DNA of 64,000 nucleotides from Channallabes apus. Taxonomy: Eukaryota; Chordata; Actinopteri; Siluriformes; Clariidae. This document shows, piece after piece, positions 33,314 to 44,968 of this stretch (position 1 is the stretch's first letter; each line of letters starts with the position of its first letter). The position numbers and the translations under genes are program-made. The notes below the pieces were generated by a model. It saw only the letters and a program-made list of their open reading frames with translations. It did no database searches and was not told the origin of the DNA. The DNA lies in contig CM060121.1 in NCBI GenBank assembly GCA_030522415.1, forward strand, positions 16,036,142-16,100,141, given 5' to 3'.

Positions 33314-34643
33314 CAGTGGGGCTTTTTTTTTATTTAGTCAGCCACCAAATGTGCAAGTTCTTCCACTTAAAAAAATGAGGGAGGCCTGTAATTTTCATCA
33401 TACAGTAGCTATACCAACTATAAAAGACAAAATAAAAAAAAATCCAGAAAATCACATTGTAGGATATTTAAAGAATTTATTTGCAAATTATGGTGGAAAC
33501 TAAGTATTTGGTCAAAAACAAAATTTCTTTTTGAGATCTGGAGACTGGCTAGGTCACTCCAGGACCTTGAAATGCTTCTTACAAAGCCACTCCTTCGTTG
33601 CCCGGGCGTTGCATTTGGGATCACTGTCATACTGAAATACCCAGCCATGTTTCATCTTCAATGCCTTTGCCGATGGAAGGAGGTTTTCTCTCAAAATCTC
33701 ATGATACATTCTTTCCTTTACACGGATCAGTTGCGCTGGGCCCTTGGCAGAAAAACAGCCCCAAAGCATGATATTTCCACCCCTATGCTTCTCAGTAGGT
33801 ATGGTGTTCTTTGGATGCAACTCCATTCTTTCTCCTCCAAACACAAAGTTCTATTTTAGTTTCATCTGACCATATGACATTCTCCCAATCCTCTTCTGGA
33901 TCATCCGAATGCTCTCTTCAGGCCTGTCTGAAGCAAACTTCAGATGGGCCTGGACATTTACTGGATTAAGCACGGGGACACGTCTGGCACTGCAGGATTT
34001 GAGTCCTTGGCGGCGCAGTGTGTTACTGATAGTAGCCTTTGTTACTTTGGTCCCAGCTGTCTGCAGGTCATTCACTAGGTCCCCCCGTGTGGTTCTGGGA
34101 TTTTTGCTCACAGTTCTTGTGATCATTTTCACCCCAGGGGGTGAGATCTTGTGTGGAGCCTCAGATCGAGGGAGATTATCAGTGGTCTTGTATGTCTTCC
34201 ATTTTCTAATAGTTGCTCCCAAGCTGCTTCCCTATTTCAGATTCAGTCTTCCCAGCCTAGTGCAGGTCTACAATTTTGTTTCTGGTGTCATTTGACAGCT
34301 GTTTGGTCTTGGCCATAGTGGAGTTTGGAGTGTGACTGTTTGAGGTTGTGGACAGGTGTCTTTTATACTGATAATCGATGCCATTAATACAGGTAACGAG
34401 TGGAGGACAGAGGAGCCTCTTAAAGAAGTTACTGTACAGGTCTGTGAGAGCCAGAAATCTTGCTTGTTTGTAGGTGACCAAATGCTTATTTTCCACCATA
34501 ATTTGCAAATAAATTAATAAAAAAATCCTACAATGTGATTTTCTGGATTTTGTTTCCTCATAGTTGAGGTATACCTATAGTATGATGAAAATTGGAGGCC
34601 TCTCTCATCTTTTCAAGTGGGAGAACTCGCACAATTGGTGGCG
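33314..34643 (-). mobile_element. Tc1/mariner element, right end truncated
   Basis: The left TIR follows TA at 33312-33313 (CAGTGGGGC...). Subterminal phrases CACATTGTAGGATAT and TTTGCAAATTATGGTGGAAA recur inverted at 34480-34560. The extreme right end is missing beyond about 34643. Confidence 0.82.
33554..34310 (-). pseudogene. Tc1-like transposase lacking the catalytic Glu
   Basis: Minus-strand pieces give the start MAKTKQLSNDTRNKIVDLH (about 34312-34257), [19 protein letters not shown], and the catalytic core [14 protein letters not shown] with [14 protein letters not shown] (second Asp). After a TGA the SPDL motif is reached and the sequence jumps directly into 3' noncoding sequence (about 33525). 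The NPIE motif and C-terminus were deleted. Further frame breaks occur near 33850 and 34220. Confidence 0.8.
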
Positions 34644-34959
34644 AATATCATGTGACAGTCACCCAGACATCTAGCTTAGCATTCTGAGGAGAAGCTGCCA
34701 TGCAGGCAGGACTCTTGCTCAGTTAATAGGCTAGGATATGACAATATAGCGCATGGTTTAATTTCCTGTGGAAACTTTTACTTTTGTTGCTGTTCCAAAA
34801 ATGATAGAATGAACACTCCCTTTTCATTGTAATTAATTAACATTACTGTAGGTATACACAGCTGTATTGTTATTATGCTACCGGCACTGAAATATTTTCC
34901 TGGATAATTATTAGTGCATGAGTGGATGTGACGAATGAATCAACACACTGAAAAATTTG

Positions 34960-35200
34960 AAAATTACTGTACGTATGTTATCTCCTCACATATTATCACA
35001 ATGTGCCCCAGTAAGGTTACACCTTTGGGCCTAACAAACGCGGTGGAAAGTGCGATCTGATCTCTTCTGCTTGCATGAGCTCCCATATGCCCATGACTGG
35101 CTAGTGTCACTATGATTGATGTGGTAGTGCAAGTGTGCCATCCTTCCCCATGAGAGAGCATGGCCAACCTGGTTGCTAGGAATTAAACTGGTGAGCACAT
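34960..35200. other. Possible SINE-like or dispersed repeat, unclassified
   Basis: A less AT-rich stretch with phrases such as CACAATGTGCCCCAGTAAGG and GATGTGGTAGTGCAAGTGTG has the look of a repeat, but no second copy is present in the window and no pol III boxes are convincing. Confidence 0.25.
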
Positions 35201-35297
35201 TTACTCCTCAGGAGTCAGATGTTTCAAAATTTAAACCAAAAAAGATATGAAATTTTTGCCTGGGCATAAATATTGTGTGGGCATAAATATATATATA

Positions 35298-35410
35298 TCA
35301 GGGTTTGACATTGACACCCGCCCACCCGCCAAATGCGGGTAAAATTTGGTTGTGGCGGGTAATAACTTTAGTCTCACTAGCCACTTTGGCGGGTAGTTTA
35401 TTCTATGGTA
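35298..35410 (+). mobile_element. hAT-like end fragment (CAGGGTTTGACATTGACACC)
   Basis: It starts CAGGGTTTGACATTGACACC, with repeated CCCGCC and GGCGGGTA motifs. It resembles ends of fish non-autonomous hAT elements. The matching other end was not found. Confidence 0.4.
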
Positions 35411-35577
35411 TGACAATATACTGTATTTTTGTTGTAGTTTTCTCTAAAGTCATCCGATATAATAAACGCATTGCAACGTAATATTACGCGCATAAAACGC
35501 GCATGAATGTAATGAGGACATTTAATACCTCTCTCTACACATGTTCACACATGCATTGCGCATGCGTGCGCGCGTGC

Positions 35578-36092
35578 ACACACACACACACACACACTCA
35601 CACACACTAGTGATGCGCGGGTCGGGTATTCTTCCAACCCGTGGGTCCCGCTTTTATGAAATTATTTGGCCCGTCCCAGCCTGCCCCGCACCACTGTATC
35701 TATTTTTACAACCTGCCCCACACCTGCGACCGCTAAATAGACATACTTTGGACTCCCAAACATTAGATGTAGCAGCCTGACCTTTTTTTCTTTTAATGAT
35801 GTAAATTCCTGACCTCAATTTCTCCCGCACCTCGTCTTCCATCTTCACTTTTATTTCTTTGTTTTTGTTGTGACTGGCGGCGGTCGCTGCTTGGTGCGTT
35901 CATGACTTGTCACATGACGTAACCTTATCAAAGAACTTAATAAAATATGAAAATAGATATTCCCAAATATTTAATATAGGCTATAGGGAATTGCACGCAA
36001 CATACATGGATTTTTTAAATTTAATTTTGTTTTTAATGACCCGCCCCAACCCGACCCGCGCGTTACCAGACGACCCGCGCATCACTAACACC

Positions 36093-36163
<71 letters not shown>
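35578..36163. mobile_element. Short TIR element between two CA repeats
   Basis: TAGTGATGCGCGGGTCGGG (from 35609) is mirrored by CGACCCGCGCATCACTA (ending 36088). CA tracts lie directly outside both ends (35578-35608 and 36092-36163), so the element sits within a CA microsatellite. No transposase was found; hAT-like by general look. Confidence 0.6.
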
Positions 36164-36166
<3 letters not shown>

Positions 36167-36272
36167 TACACACTTTTACTTCCTGTTTGGTGTGTGTGTA
36201 TCATTTCCTTAAAGGGCTATTGCTACTCAACAAGATGAGAATGTTTGACCCTTTTGCATAGGTTATTTACTG

Positions 36273-36275
<3 letters not shown>

Positions 36276-36333
<58 letters not shown>
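36276..36333. repeat. (AT)n microsatellite
   Basis: A TA dinucleotide run of about 58 bp. Confidence 0.95.
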
Positions 36334-36339
<6 letters not shown>

Positions 36340-37024
36340 AGTAATCACTATTAAAATCTATTTAGATTTCATGTTGAATGATAGAAAATTCATCAATTGA
36401 TTGAATTACCTCACACTATAAAGAGTCAACACAACAAGATAGACCAGAGTCCATTGTCTTAACTCAGAATTCTGATATAATAATACATAATGAATAATAA
36501 TACCTGATAATAGTACACATAATAACACACTAAAATGATAAATGTTCTGAGTTGCTGTATTTTTAATATCAGAATGAGTTCAGTTGTACTGAATCTGTTA
36601 TTTTTCAATTTCATGTTCAATAAGCAGAATATACTGTGCATGTTTGCATGTTTTTATATTGGGAGCTATCTTAACAGTACTGAATACTTGACTAGTAAAT
36701 CACTTTAGAAAGACTACTTTCTTTAGTAGTAAAGAAAATCATTTGCACAAATTTTCACAGCTATGAAGAGTTAAAGATCTCTTCATTGCAGATATAGAGA
36801 TAGGAAGTTAATGGGTTTTAAAAAAAAAGATGTAATAGCATGTTAGATTATCAGTGCCAAGCTTGGTGCCTGGAGACAGTGGGTAAGAACTAGCAAATGA
36901 TGAATAAATATTTATACATTATAGTACATTTAGTAACATAACCATGGTTCGTATTTGTTTAGAGACATTACATAGCAGTATAGCAGTTGTTTTAAGATTA
37001 ATTGAATAGCGTTATCTTTAATGG

Positions 37025-37320
37025 CGACACGTGGCTTAGTGGCTAGCAATATACAGTAGCTTTAGGTCTCCTTAGGTCCTACTGTACCTAACCCTGCTTA
37101 GGGCCTGGGTTCAGCTCCCATCAGGTCTGTGTGCATGTTCTCCCTGTGCTTGTTGGGTTTTCTTCGGGTTCTGCGGTTCTCCCACAGTCCAAAGACATGC
37201 AGATTATGCTAATTGCCTGTGGTGTGTGAATGTTGACCAGAGATCCTACCGCCGTCATACAAAATGGGAATGAATACAATTGGCCTCCATAGTCCCTAGT
37301 TAAACTACAGAAGTTCATGA
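37025..37320 (+). mobile_element. CATT-type tRNA SINE, old copy
   Basis: It has head CGTGGCTTAGTGGCTAGCAA (A box), GCCTGGGTTCAGCTCCC (B box), then TGTGTGCATGTTCTCCCTGT and CAGTCCAAAGACATGCAGAT as in the full copy. It is diverged, with a small insertion between the boxes. Confidence 0.75.
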
Positions 37321-37737
37321 ATGGGTGGGTGGTAATCTTTGATGAGTTACAATACAGTACAAATGTTTTTTGCTTTCTTTGTTGTTGTTTTTTAGGTGTA
37401 GTATGGTTCCACCTTTATTTTGTTTTAGAAATTCACTTTCTATAATGTTGTTTTATGTATAAACGTTGAATAAAAATGTTAAACGCCTCTTTTTTCATAA
37501 CTTTATTTGTATATAACTAAGAAATTGTACAGCAATATGTCCTGTGTGAACATTAAATGCAAATCACCATGCCTGGAAACGGCTTGGCTGCTTTTAATTA
37601 CCCAAAATCCAGTTAAACATAGCTCATCAGTCACAGTGGATGGGAATGAAAGTAGAAAGTAGCATGCCAGAGGCAACAAATACAATTAGATTTTAAAATG
37701 CCTTTTGGCTGTGATTTTGAAAAAAAAAAAAAAAAAA

Positions 37738-37739
<2 letters not shown>

Positions 37740-37800
<61 letters not shown>
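37740..37800. repeat. (AT)n microsatellite after an A run
   Basis: About 18 A residues (37721-37738) are followed by about 60 bp of AT. Confidence 0.95.
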
Positions 37801-37805
<5 letters not shown>

Positions 37806-38074
37806 ACAGGGTATTTTACATAAAAAGAGGTCCAGAAATATTCTGCAATCTGAACGAAACAATATACAATGTGCTCCATGGTATGCAGAGCTTTGAACAC
37901 ACCAGAATGACTCTGAGTTGGACCGATAAGGTACTGTAGGTAACAGACAGCCATTGCACTGTTTAACACCGTACCCCTTTACTCAGTCACTCAACTTCTC
38001 ATCAGGATGGTGGTGTATAGTAATGAGCAGCACCTCTTCATAGTGCAAACCATGGGTCACCAATTCGTTTAAGC

Positions 38075-38135
38075 GATATCTATGAAGGTAAAGCAAGCTC
38101 TCGGGTTTTGCTACTGTTTTACCTTCATAGATATC
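38075..38135. other. 18-bp perfect hairpin, miRNA-precursor-like
   Basis: Arms GATATCTATGAAGGTAAA (38075-38092) and TTTACCTTCATAGATATC (38118-38135) pair perfectly around a 25-nt loop, in which AGCAA and TTGCT can pair further. It lies in plppr2 intron 1. I do not recognise the arms as a known miRNA; a decayed MITE is the main alternative. Confidence 0.5.
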
Positions 38136-39654
38136 TGAGTGGATTTAGTAAGAAATATAGTGTTCTTCACAGACCCTTATCTTATTCAAAGGATCGTATG
38201 AAAATTGGAAACGACGGGATGATTGACCATTCGAAAATCGATCGATTATTCTGTGATTGTCAGCATTGAATGTAATGCCATCGATTACAAATACTGATTA
38301 CACATTCCGATTGCTTCATCATAGCAAAGTTATTACAAAATATTCTGGGTCTCTTTTGAGGGAATCACCCTGTATATAAGCAACATCAGGGCTTATTCCC
38401 ACTTTGGATAAGTTAATGTAGATAATCACATGTGTTTTGGTAAAATGGAAGAAGTTGGTGGAGAAACCCTAATGGACACAGTGAGAAACCGTGGACCACC
38501 GCACAGTACAGCTCGAGCTCACAATAGAACCTGGTGAACCACACTACTGTATGTCACAATGCTGCCCATTGTTTTAAGTGTTTAAGTAAGTAATTATGTG
38601 TTTTGATTTCCCTCTGGTCATAGATGTCATAAATGCTTGTTCCTTTTGTCCTTTCACCCCTGAGTACTTTCACACAATAGGTTCGCACCTCACTACACAG
38701 ATGTCGCCAAAGTAGATGGTGACATACATAAGGGCACAGGTGCCATTTAGGTGCCATTTAAGCAATAGATGAAATTATTTAGTGAAGTTACAGGTACATT
38801 TGGAATTGAGCTGTCAGAACCCTCAGGTGGAACTGGAGCTCTGAATTGAAATGGAGCAACAGTGGAGCTCGCTGACCCATGGGATACCGGCGCATTACAT
38901 GTAGTACTGAAAAGAACTGAGAGCAGTTTGTTAAAAAAAAAAAATCTAATGTTTTTGTCAAAAGTTCCTAGTGTAGTTTGTGTTTGATAGGCGCATACTT
39001 AGTCGGGACCAGGTCGTGCTGGTATTCTGTCTTCAATTCTCTATGAGTCAGGTTTAGACTGTCTGAATACTTGAGAATGAGTCAGGCGGGGTTTCTGCAT
39101 CTGCATCTGCATCTGAACAGGTACTTTTGTGTAATTTTGGCCGGTTTTTCATAGGGGCTATATTAAATCTGACCAGGGCAAGGCTGTGCTCTGTTTCATG
39201 TAGGACTTGCTTTTGTAAAACCCTACAATGCAAGTGTCTTAAGCACATTTTAGCTATTCACTCTGGCAATTTACATCACACATATTCAAGTAACATTCTC
39301 TGCAGAGGCAGGGGGTAAATCCATGTGGTTCTGCAATCTGTTGCCTTTCATTTATTATACAACCAAAGAGCACCAGCAAAACAACCGATTAGTAATAGAA
39401 TTTATATACATTTAAAACTTACATCTTATATTAGATTCATCCATTTCCATCATCCCAGTGCATGTGTAAAGGATAAATCTAGCATAGAGTGAGAACTTAC
39501 CCTCCCTCCCTGAAGCATCCCTCCCACGCACACACTCTTATCTGTGCTCAACAACTTGCACTCATGCACAAATTCATTCTCTCACACACATACACATTCA
39601 CACAGTGCACATTAGTGAGAGAAAGAGAGAAAGAAATAGAAATGCAGCACTCAC

Positions 39655-39894
39655 CGTTATGGTAGGGATAGCGGTAACCAGCGAGTACACAAGGACAGGC
39701 GGCACTTTGCTGTTCTCCTCTGGACCTGGGTAAGGCTTGGAAAATGTCTTGTCGTAGCAGAAGAAACCTTGGATGTGCACGGGGAAGGTGTCCGTGTACT
39801 CGAAGTAGTACGCCAGGAGAACCGTTCCTGCCATTATCACCAGCTGGAAATAGAACATGGTCCTTAAAACCGAGAAGGAGGAGGAATACTCCAA
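39655..39894 (-). CDS. plppr2: plppr2 first recognised coding exon
   Basis: The sure part is 39655-39843 (63 codons, phase 0, donor ACG/GTGAGTG), from LVIMAGTVLLAYYFEYTDTF through GFFCYDKTFSKPYPGPE to VTAIPTIT. It holds the first helix, the first extracellular loop and the start of the second helix. The 5' edge is ambiguous. Either an acceptor (TTCTATTTCCAG) ends at 39844, with the true start on an exon further upstream, or translation starts in this exon at ATG 39858 (MFYFQ) or ATG 39894 (MEYSSS). PLPPR5 has a similar MLYFQ before the same helix, which keeps the second option open. Confidence 0.88.
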
Positions 39895-41339
39895 CTCTGC
39901 ACTCTTACAATCTCACAAAACGGCATAGGAGGGAGAGAGTGAGATATATAGAAAAAGGAGAGAGATAGGAATGATAGAGAAGGTATTACAGAAGAGAAAT
40001 GAATTTAGTATCTCTAAAAAAATGAGAGAAAGGAGAAAAGCGTGTGATGAGAAACAGACAAGGTGGAAATATATGCCAGGGAAAAGAGAGAGAGAAGAAG
40101 GTTGAGCCAAAAAGAGGAGGGATTGAGGGAAGGAGGGTGTGAGAGAGGGAACGCATGTGAGCTGGCACACATTTCCCTGACAGTGTGAACCCTGTGGATG
40201 TGTGTGTGTGTATGTGTGTGTAATTCTGGCTGTGTGTAAACTGCAGTCTGAGTAGAAGCCATGTGCGAACGTGATCATTAACACATTTTAAATTGATGCT
40301 GCTTTCCCTCCACTCAGCTTCTGATTAGAACGACACACTCACAGAGATCCAACTGCTGGAAAGATGTGAAGCAAGATCTGTCATGTAAAGGCCATTTATA
40401 GCCCTGTGTTTCTCTGACTGTGTGTATACTGTACGTGCATGTTGCAGATGAGGGAAACCCTAAGGAGCTTATGTTCACACATACACTCACAGAAACACAC
40501 TGTGACAATCAATTTTCCTGAAATGTCTTCCACATCCATCCCTGGTGATACATGACTGTTTATTGGCATGTTGTTGTGTAAAATGGAGCTGTGGGTGACA
40601 GGGGAACTATTACTGTATGTCCAGCAAAAAATGGGACATGCAAAAATGATCTTTTTTTTTAAATTTATTTGTTTTATCTTTAAATGCACTAGACAAATAT
40701 TTAATTTACTGTCAGCTAGCAATTTTAGTTCAACAGACCATTTTTTCAATATTATGGCTCAAGCATATTGCATATGATATTTTAAAAATGTTGTGAAAAA
40801 CACATTCATGCCACAAAATTTTTAAGTTACTGTGTGATGTTTCTAGAATGTTCACTTTTGTGGCTCACATTAAGCATTAAAAAGACAAGGTTTTTTTACT
40901 GTACCGCCAATGTTTTTTTTTTTTCATAATGTTACAGTTGAACCTTATATGAACCTGTCAGTCAAATACATTGCTAAACTAATATACTCTGGAATAGCTG
41001 AGTAATAAAGCAGCTCAAAATGCACATATTTATTCTTCTTATTAAAAAGAAATATTCTTTTCTAATCTTGGCATGAATCATAAGCAGGATCAGAGCATAT
41101 GCTGAGCTTGAAGGCACAGCCTACTGCAGAGATGCAGAGAGATACGAAACCAAGACGTGATGACTCAGACTAACACTACATAGGACAGTTCCATTTCTTT
41201 CAGCCTTGGAGGGTATCAACGTAATTTTTAGACTAGTCCGTTCAATACAATGACTTCAGTGAATCAAAGTACAAAATTGCATATTTTTGTATAATATTGC
41301 CACATTACCGCTGATTATCAATTATATGTCAGTAAAAAT
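39895..41339. other. plppr2 5' flank or 5' intron, no recognised feature
   Basis: A GA-rich stretch (39915-40150) and AT-rich sequence follow. I could not identify a promoter or upstream exon. Confidence 0.45.
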
Positions 41340-41519
41340 TCTATGATGCCACAAAAGAAAGCCACCAGAACACCCAGAGCCCACCGCACACCTGACCTGG
41401 CATCCAAAATACCAAGATCCCAATCCTATTGCATGCATCAGACATTTCTGAAGAGTCTGAACCACAAAGGTCCCACTGCACAACCCACAGCACCCAAAAG
41501 ATTCACTAGAAATATCCTA

Positions 41520-41797
41520 CTGTATTCCAGACCCCCAGGAGACTTATGGCATGAGACTGGGTACACCCTGGTCAGGGTGCCAATCCATCTCAGGGCACAC
41601 ACATACACTCCCAGCAATTTGGAAACACCAATTACCCAAATTTGCAGGTCTTTGGGGGGAAACCGGAGTATGTGGAAGAAACTGACCAAGCACGGGGAAA
41701 ACATGCAAACTCCATGCACACAGAGACAGGAATCGAACCCGGACTCTGGAGGTGCAAGGCGACAGTGCTAACCACTATACCACTGTGCCGCCTATTC
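41520..41797 (-). mobile_element. CATT-type tRNA SINE, old copy
   Basis: GGGTACACCCTGGTCAGGGT, AAACCGGAGTATGTGGAAGA, CATGCAAACTCCATGCACAC and GACAGTGCTAACCACTATAC occur in the order of the full SINE read from its tail. It is diverged and lacks the CATT end. Confidence 0.8.
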
Positions 41798-41799
41798 AA

Positions 41800-42700
41800 C
41801 AATTTTCACAGCATCCATAAGCTGTTTCTAGTCATTATTGTAAAATGTATATAAGATCACAACAGCATAATTTGTATCCCATTTCCTGGTTCCACACGAA
41901 CAATATCTACATTGTTCAGATACTGAGTCAGGTTCTGAATGGACAGACTTGAGTTATGGAGGAGGCACTCAAGCATACTGTATAAATTTGGAAGACATGC
42001 AAGCCCAAATGGTCCTGTATCCCATGGGGCCAGAATCACGATGTGGGTCTGTGCTTATTCAGAAGGACAGGGCAGTGATTCCATATGGCACTTTGTCTAT
42101 TTTCTGCATCTTTTTTTTCCTCATAAATCAATCTGGGCAGGTTTTTGTTGTTCATTTTGGTCACATCAGATGCTTGTGAGTTGTATTTTCTTAGCTAGTG
42201 CATATGAAGAATCTTTTTTTTTTTTTTACAAAAAATTATGAAATAAATTATATTTTCATTATCCATTTGCCTTTTGTGTAATTAGAGAAGGAATTCTCTT
42301 TGATATTTTTTTATATAATTAATCCAGATCACTGTCATAAAAGATAACTGACTGCAAACATTATAGCTTCTTTTTTATGACGAGAAAGCAGCTGAAAGAC
42401 TAACAACAACATAGTAATGTAGAACTAAAAACAATGCAGCAGCTCTGAAGTTATTTGATTGTCAATTGTAGCAGTTTTCAAGTTGTTCACATACTTCATA
42501 GATGGTTTGTGCATTTTCATACTGGATCAGAGATTCCAACAAATTGCAGAAAGTATTGTTTATTGTTGCGTTAAGCTATCACACTCATAAACACCTCTCT
42601 TATAGCGTGAGTGCGACATGGCCTCTACCTTTTCATAATGCATAGCCAGATAAATTAAAGCATAACATAGTGAATCAGACAAGAACTACAGTATCAAGAA
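41800..42700. other. Unique AT-rich sequence
   Basis: No gene or repeat was recognised. Confidence 0.45.
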
Positions 42701-42714
42701 TATCAATTTGAGAT

Positions 42715-42905
42715 TTCTTTCTTTCAGCTGCTCCCATCAAGAGTTCACCACAGCGGACCATCCGATCTGCACACAACTTGGTGGAGGTTTTTCCAGCAGA
42801 CACCCTTTCTGACGCAACCCTCCCATTTTATCTGAGCTTGGGAGTGGCACTGCATGCAGTGGCAACAACAACAGGACTCAAACCCGGGCCAGTTTATTCT
42901 AGCAA
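42715..42905 (-). mobile_element. tRNA-derived SINE, relative of 28785-28955
   Basis: The reverse complement carries GGGTTTGAGTCCTG (B box), GCGTCAGAAAGGGTGTCTGC and CCGCTGTGGTGAACTCTTGA, then GGGAGCAGCTGAAAG, the same order as 28785-28955. Confidence 0.7.
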
Positions 42906-44007
42906 AACCTAGAATGTAAAAATTTTTTTGGTGAATAATAATGTATTAGAGAATTGTTTTTAAATTGAGAAATGTGATGTAAAATAAATGTAATTTTATT
43001 TATTTACACAATTATATACAGTTAGAAATCAGTATAACAGACAGATAGAGGCTTTGAATTAATCTTGAATTAATGTGATAAACATAAAACACACCATAAT
43101 ATATACTGTATAGTTTACTGACAGGCCATTTAAAAAAATGTCAATAATGACAATGGCCATTATAATTATAATTCTTTAAAATGGTCAAAGTACAGTACAC
43201 ACTCATAATTGAGTAGCTTCGATCCACCGCACTATGTCACATTTTCCTTCCATGGCTTCACTCTGTGGCAACCATGACATACAGCCTGTGTAAAAACACT
43301 TTGGGATCTTTGTTAAATGCGAGCACAAATACTACCTGGTGAAATCAAATTTTGAACTCTGCATTAAAATCATTCAGTACCAGAAACATTGCCTGCTGTT
43401 GAATAATCATAATGCGATATTACAGAAATTATGGAAGTATGAAAAAAATGCTGAATAGTTTTTTTTTTTTTACCTTCATTGCTTATTTAATTGCTGTAGT
43501 ATGTTGTATGTATGAAAGTATATGGGATACTTGAAACAAAGGAATCATGAAGAAAATGTCTGCTTGCTGCAGCAAAAGGAAAACTGCAGTAATACTGCTG
43601 TAATAGAATATTATACAACAGTTATCATGTCTTTAGGGTTCTATGATTTCATTGTTGATTAGTAGTTACTACACTGCTTAGCTCATCTAGAAATAAAATA
43701 GTAAGCCAAAAACACTAAAATGCAAGTTGGGGTTACATAGTAACACATGAAATCCATTAATACATTTTCACTTATAATTTTTTGTCCAATTAGTTATGAA
43801 AATACAGTGGCACTTTTTTAAACCAAGCCACCTCAACTCCTTTCTTACCAAATGTTCCATCTACTTTATATTTTCTTTGTCCATACATGCTTTCTGTCCC
43901 TGTAGTGCTAGTCCTCTCTACTCTCTAACTTAGTGTGCTTTACCTTTGTTAAATATTTCATGGAGCTGCCACAGTTATTTTTTTTCTACATGACGGGCAC
44001 ACACATA
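42906..44007. other. Unique AT-rich sequence
   Basis: No gene or repeat was recognised. Confidence 0.45.
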
Positions 44008-44009
44008 TA

Positions 44010-44968
44010 CTCAGCAAAAAAAGAAACGCCCCTTTTTCAGGACTGTGTATTTCAACAATAATGTTGTAAAAATCCAAATTACTTTACAGATCTTCATTGT
44101 AAAGGGTTTAAACAATGTTTTCCATGCATGTTCAATTGACCATAATCAATTAATTAACATGCACCTGTGGAATGGTCGTTAAGACCTTAACAGCTTACAG
44201 AAAGTAGGCCTAGTTCTAAAAACGCAGGACACTAAAGAGACTTGTCTACCGACTGTGAAAAACACCCAAAGAAAGATGCCCAGGGTTCCTCCTCATCTGC
44301 GTGAACGTGCATTAGGCATGGTGCAGGGAGGCATGAGGACTGCTGATGTTCATTCATTCATTCATTCATTCATTTTCGATACCGCTTAATCCCGTGTTTA
44401 GGGTCGCGGGGGACCTGGAGCCTATCCCAGGAGACTAGGCAGGGTACACCCTGGACAGGGTGCCTATCCATCGCAAGACTGCTGATGTGGCTAGGGCAAT
44501 AAATTGCCACGTGTCCGCACTGTGAGACGCCTAAGACAGCGCTACAGGGAGACAGGAAGGACAGCTGATCATCCTCGCAGTGGAAGACCACGTGTGTAAC
44601 AACACCTGCACAGGATGGGTACATCCGAATATCACACCTGCGTGACAGGTACAGGATGGCCACAACAACTGCCCGAGTCACACCAGGAACACACAATCCC
44701 TCCATCTCACAGCAAGAACTGACAAATCTGGTCCAGTCCATGAGGAGGAGATACACTGCAGTACTTCAAGCAGCTGGTGGCCACCAGATACTGACTTGTA
44801 CTGACTGATTTTGAGCCTCCCTTCATACAAAAAAGTTTGAATTGTGAAACATTTTTAGTTCATGTCTTATGGTGTTGACTCTTTTAGTGTTCATACAAAT
44901 ATTTACACATTAAGTTTACTGAAAGTAAAAACAGTTGAAAGTCAGAGGACGTTTCTTTTTTTGCTGAG
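44010..44968 (+). mobile_element. Tc1-like element, internally deleted, with nested SINE
   Basis: TIRs CTCAGCAAAAAAAGAAACGC (left) and GTTTCTTTTTTTGCTGAG (right) are flanked by TA at 44008-44009 and 44969-44970. The remaining coding parts are MPRVPPHLRERALGMVQGGM (44277 on) and, after the SINE, a helix-turn-helix segment and a short C-terminal piece. The catalytic core is gone. Confidence 0.88.
44350..44476 (-). mobile_element. CATT-tailed SINE fragment nested in Tc1 element
   Basis: The SINE 3' part is flanked by the 12-bp duplication GACTGCTGATGT (44338-44349 and 44477-44488). The transposase frame resumes after it. Confidence 0.9.

Larger units (their letters stand above)
18170..39654 (-). 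other. plppr2: plppr2 intron 1 (about 21.5 kb)
   Basis: Bounded by the donor at 39654 (ACG/GTGAGTG) and the acceptor at 18170. The protein is continuous across it (PTIT then ILAGEL), so no coding exon is missing. About half the intron is recognisable transposons, listed separately. Unremarkable stretches without recognised features are 18380-19100, 19320-20090, 22210-23740, 27565-28780, 30010-31380, 34645-34960, 36340-37020 and 38140-39590. Confidence 0.85.
15674..39894 (-). other. plppr2: plppr2 gene, phospholipid phosphatase-related protein 2 (coding span)
   Basis: Six minus-strand exons join in compatible phases to a multi-pass membrane protein of about 305 residues plus an uncertain N-terminus (vertebrate PLPPR2 is about 340). 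Phrases such as YTDTFPVHIQGFFCYD, FGLFTTTIFANAGQVVTGN and VAEYRNHW match PLPPR2 better than PLPPR1 or PLPPR5. The family belongs to the lipid phosphate phosphatases but lacks catalytic residues, and it acts at neuronal membranes. Here the PSGH motif reads PSKD and the catalytic His position of the third motif (RVAEYRN) is Asn, so an inactive enzyme is expected. Six membrane helices are visible. The C-terminus FTEIT resembles the EVT ends of PLPPR1 and PLPPR5. Teleosts can have a and b copies, and I cannot tell which this is. Confidence 0.9.

Noticed and set aside
41343..41771. 142-codon plus-strand frame
   Set aside because: Most of it lies in an old SINE copy (41520-41797).
44370..44756. 128-codon minus-strand frame
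   Set aside because: Antisense to the Tc1 remnant and its nested SINE.
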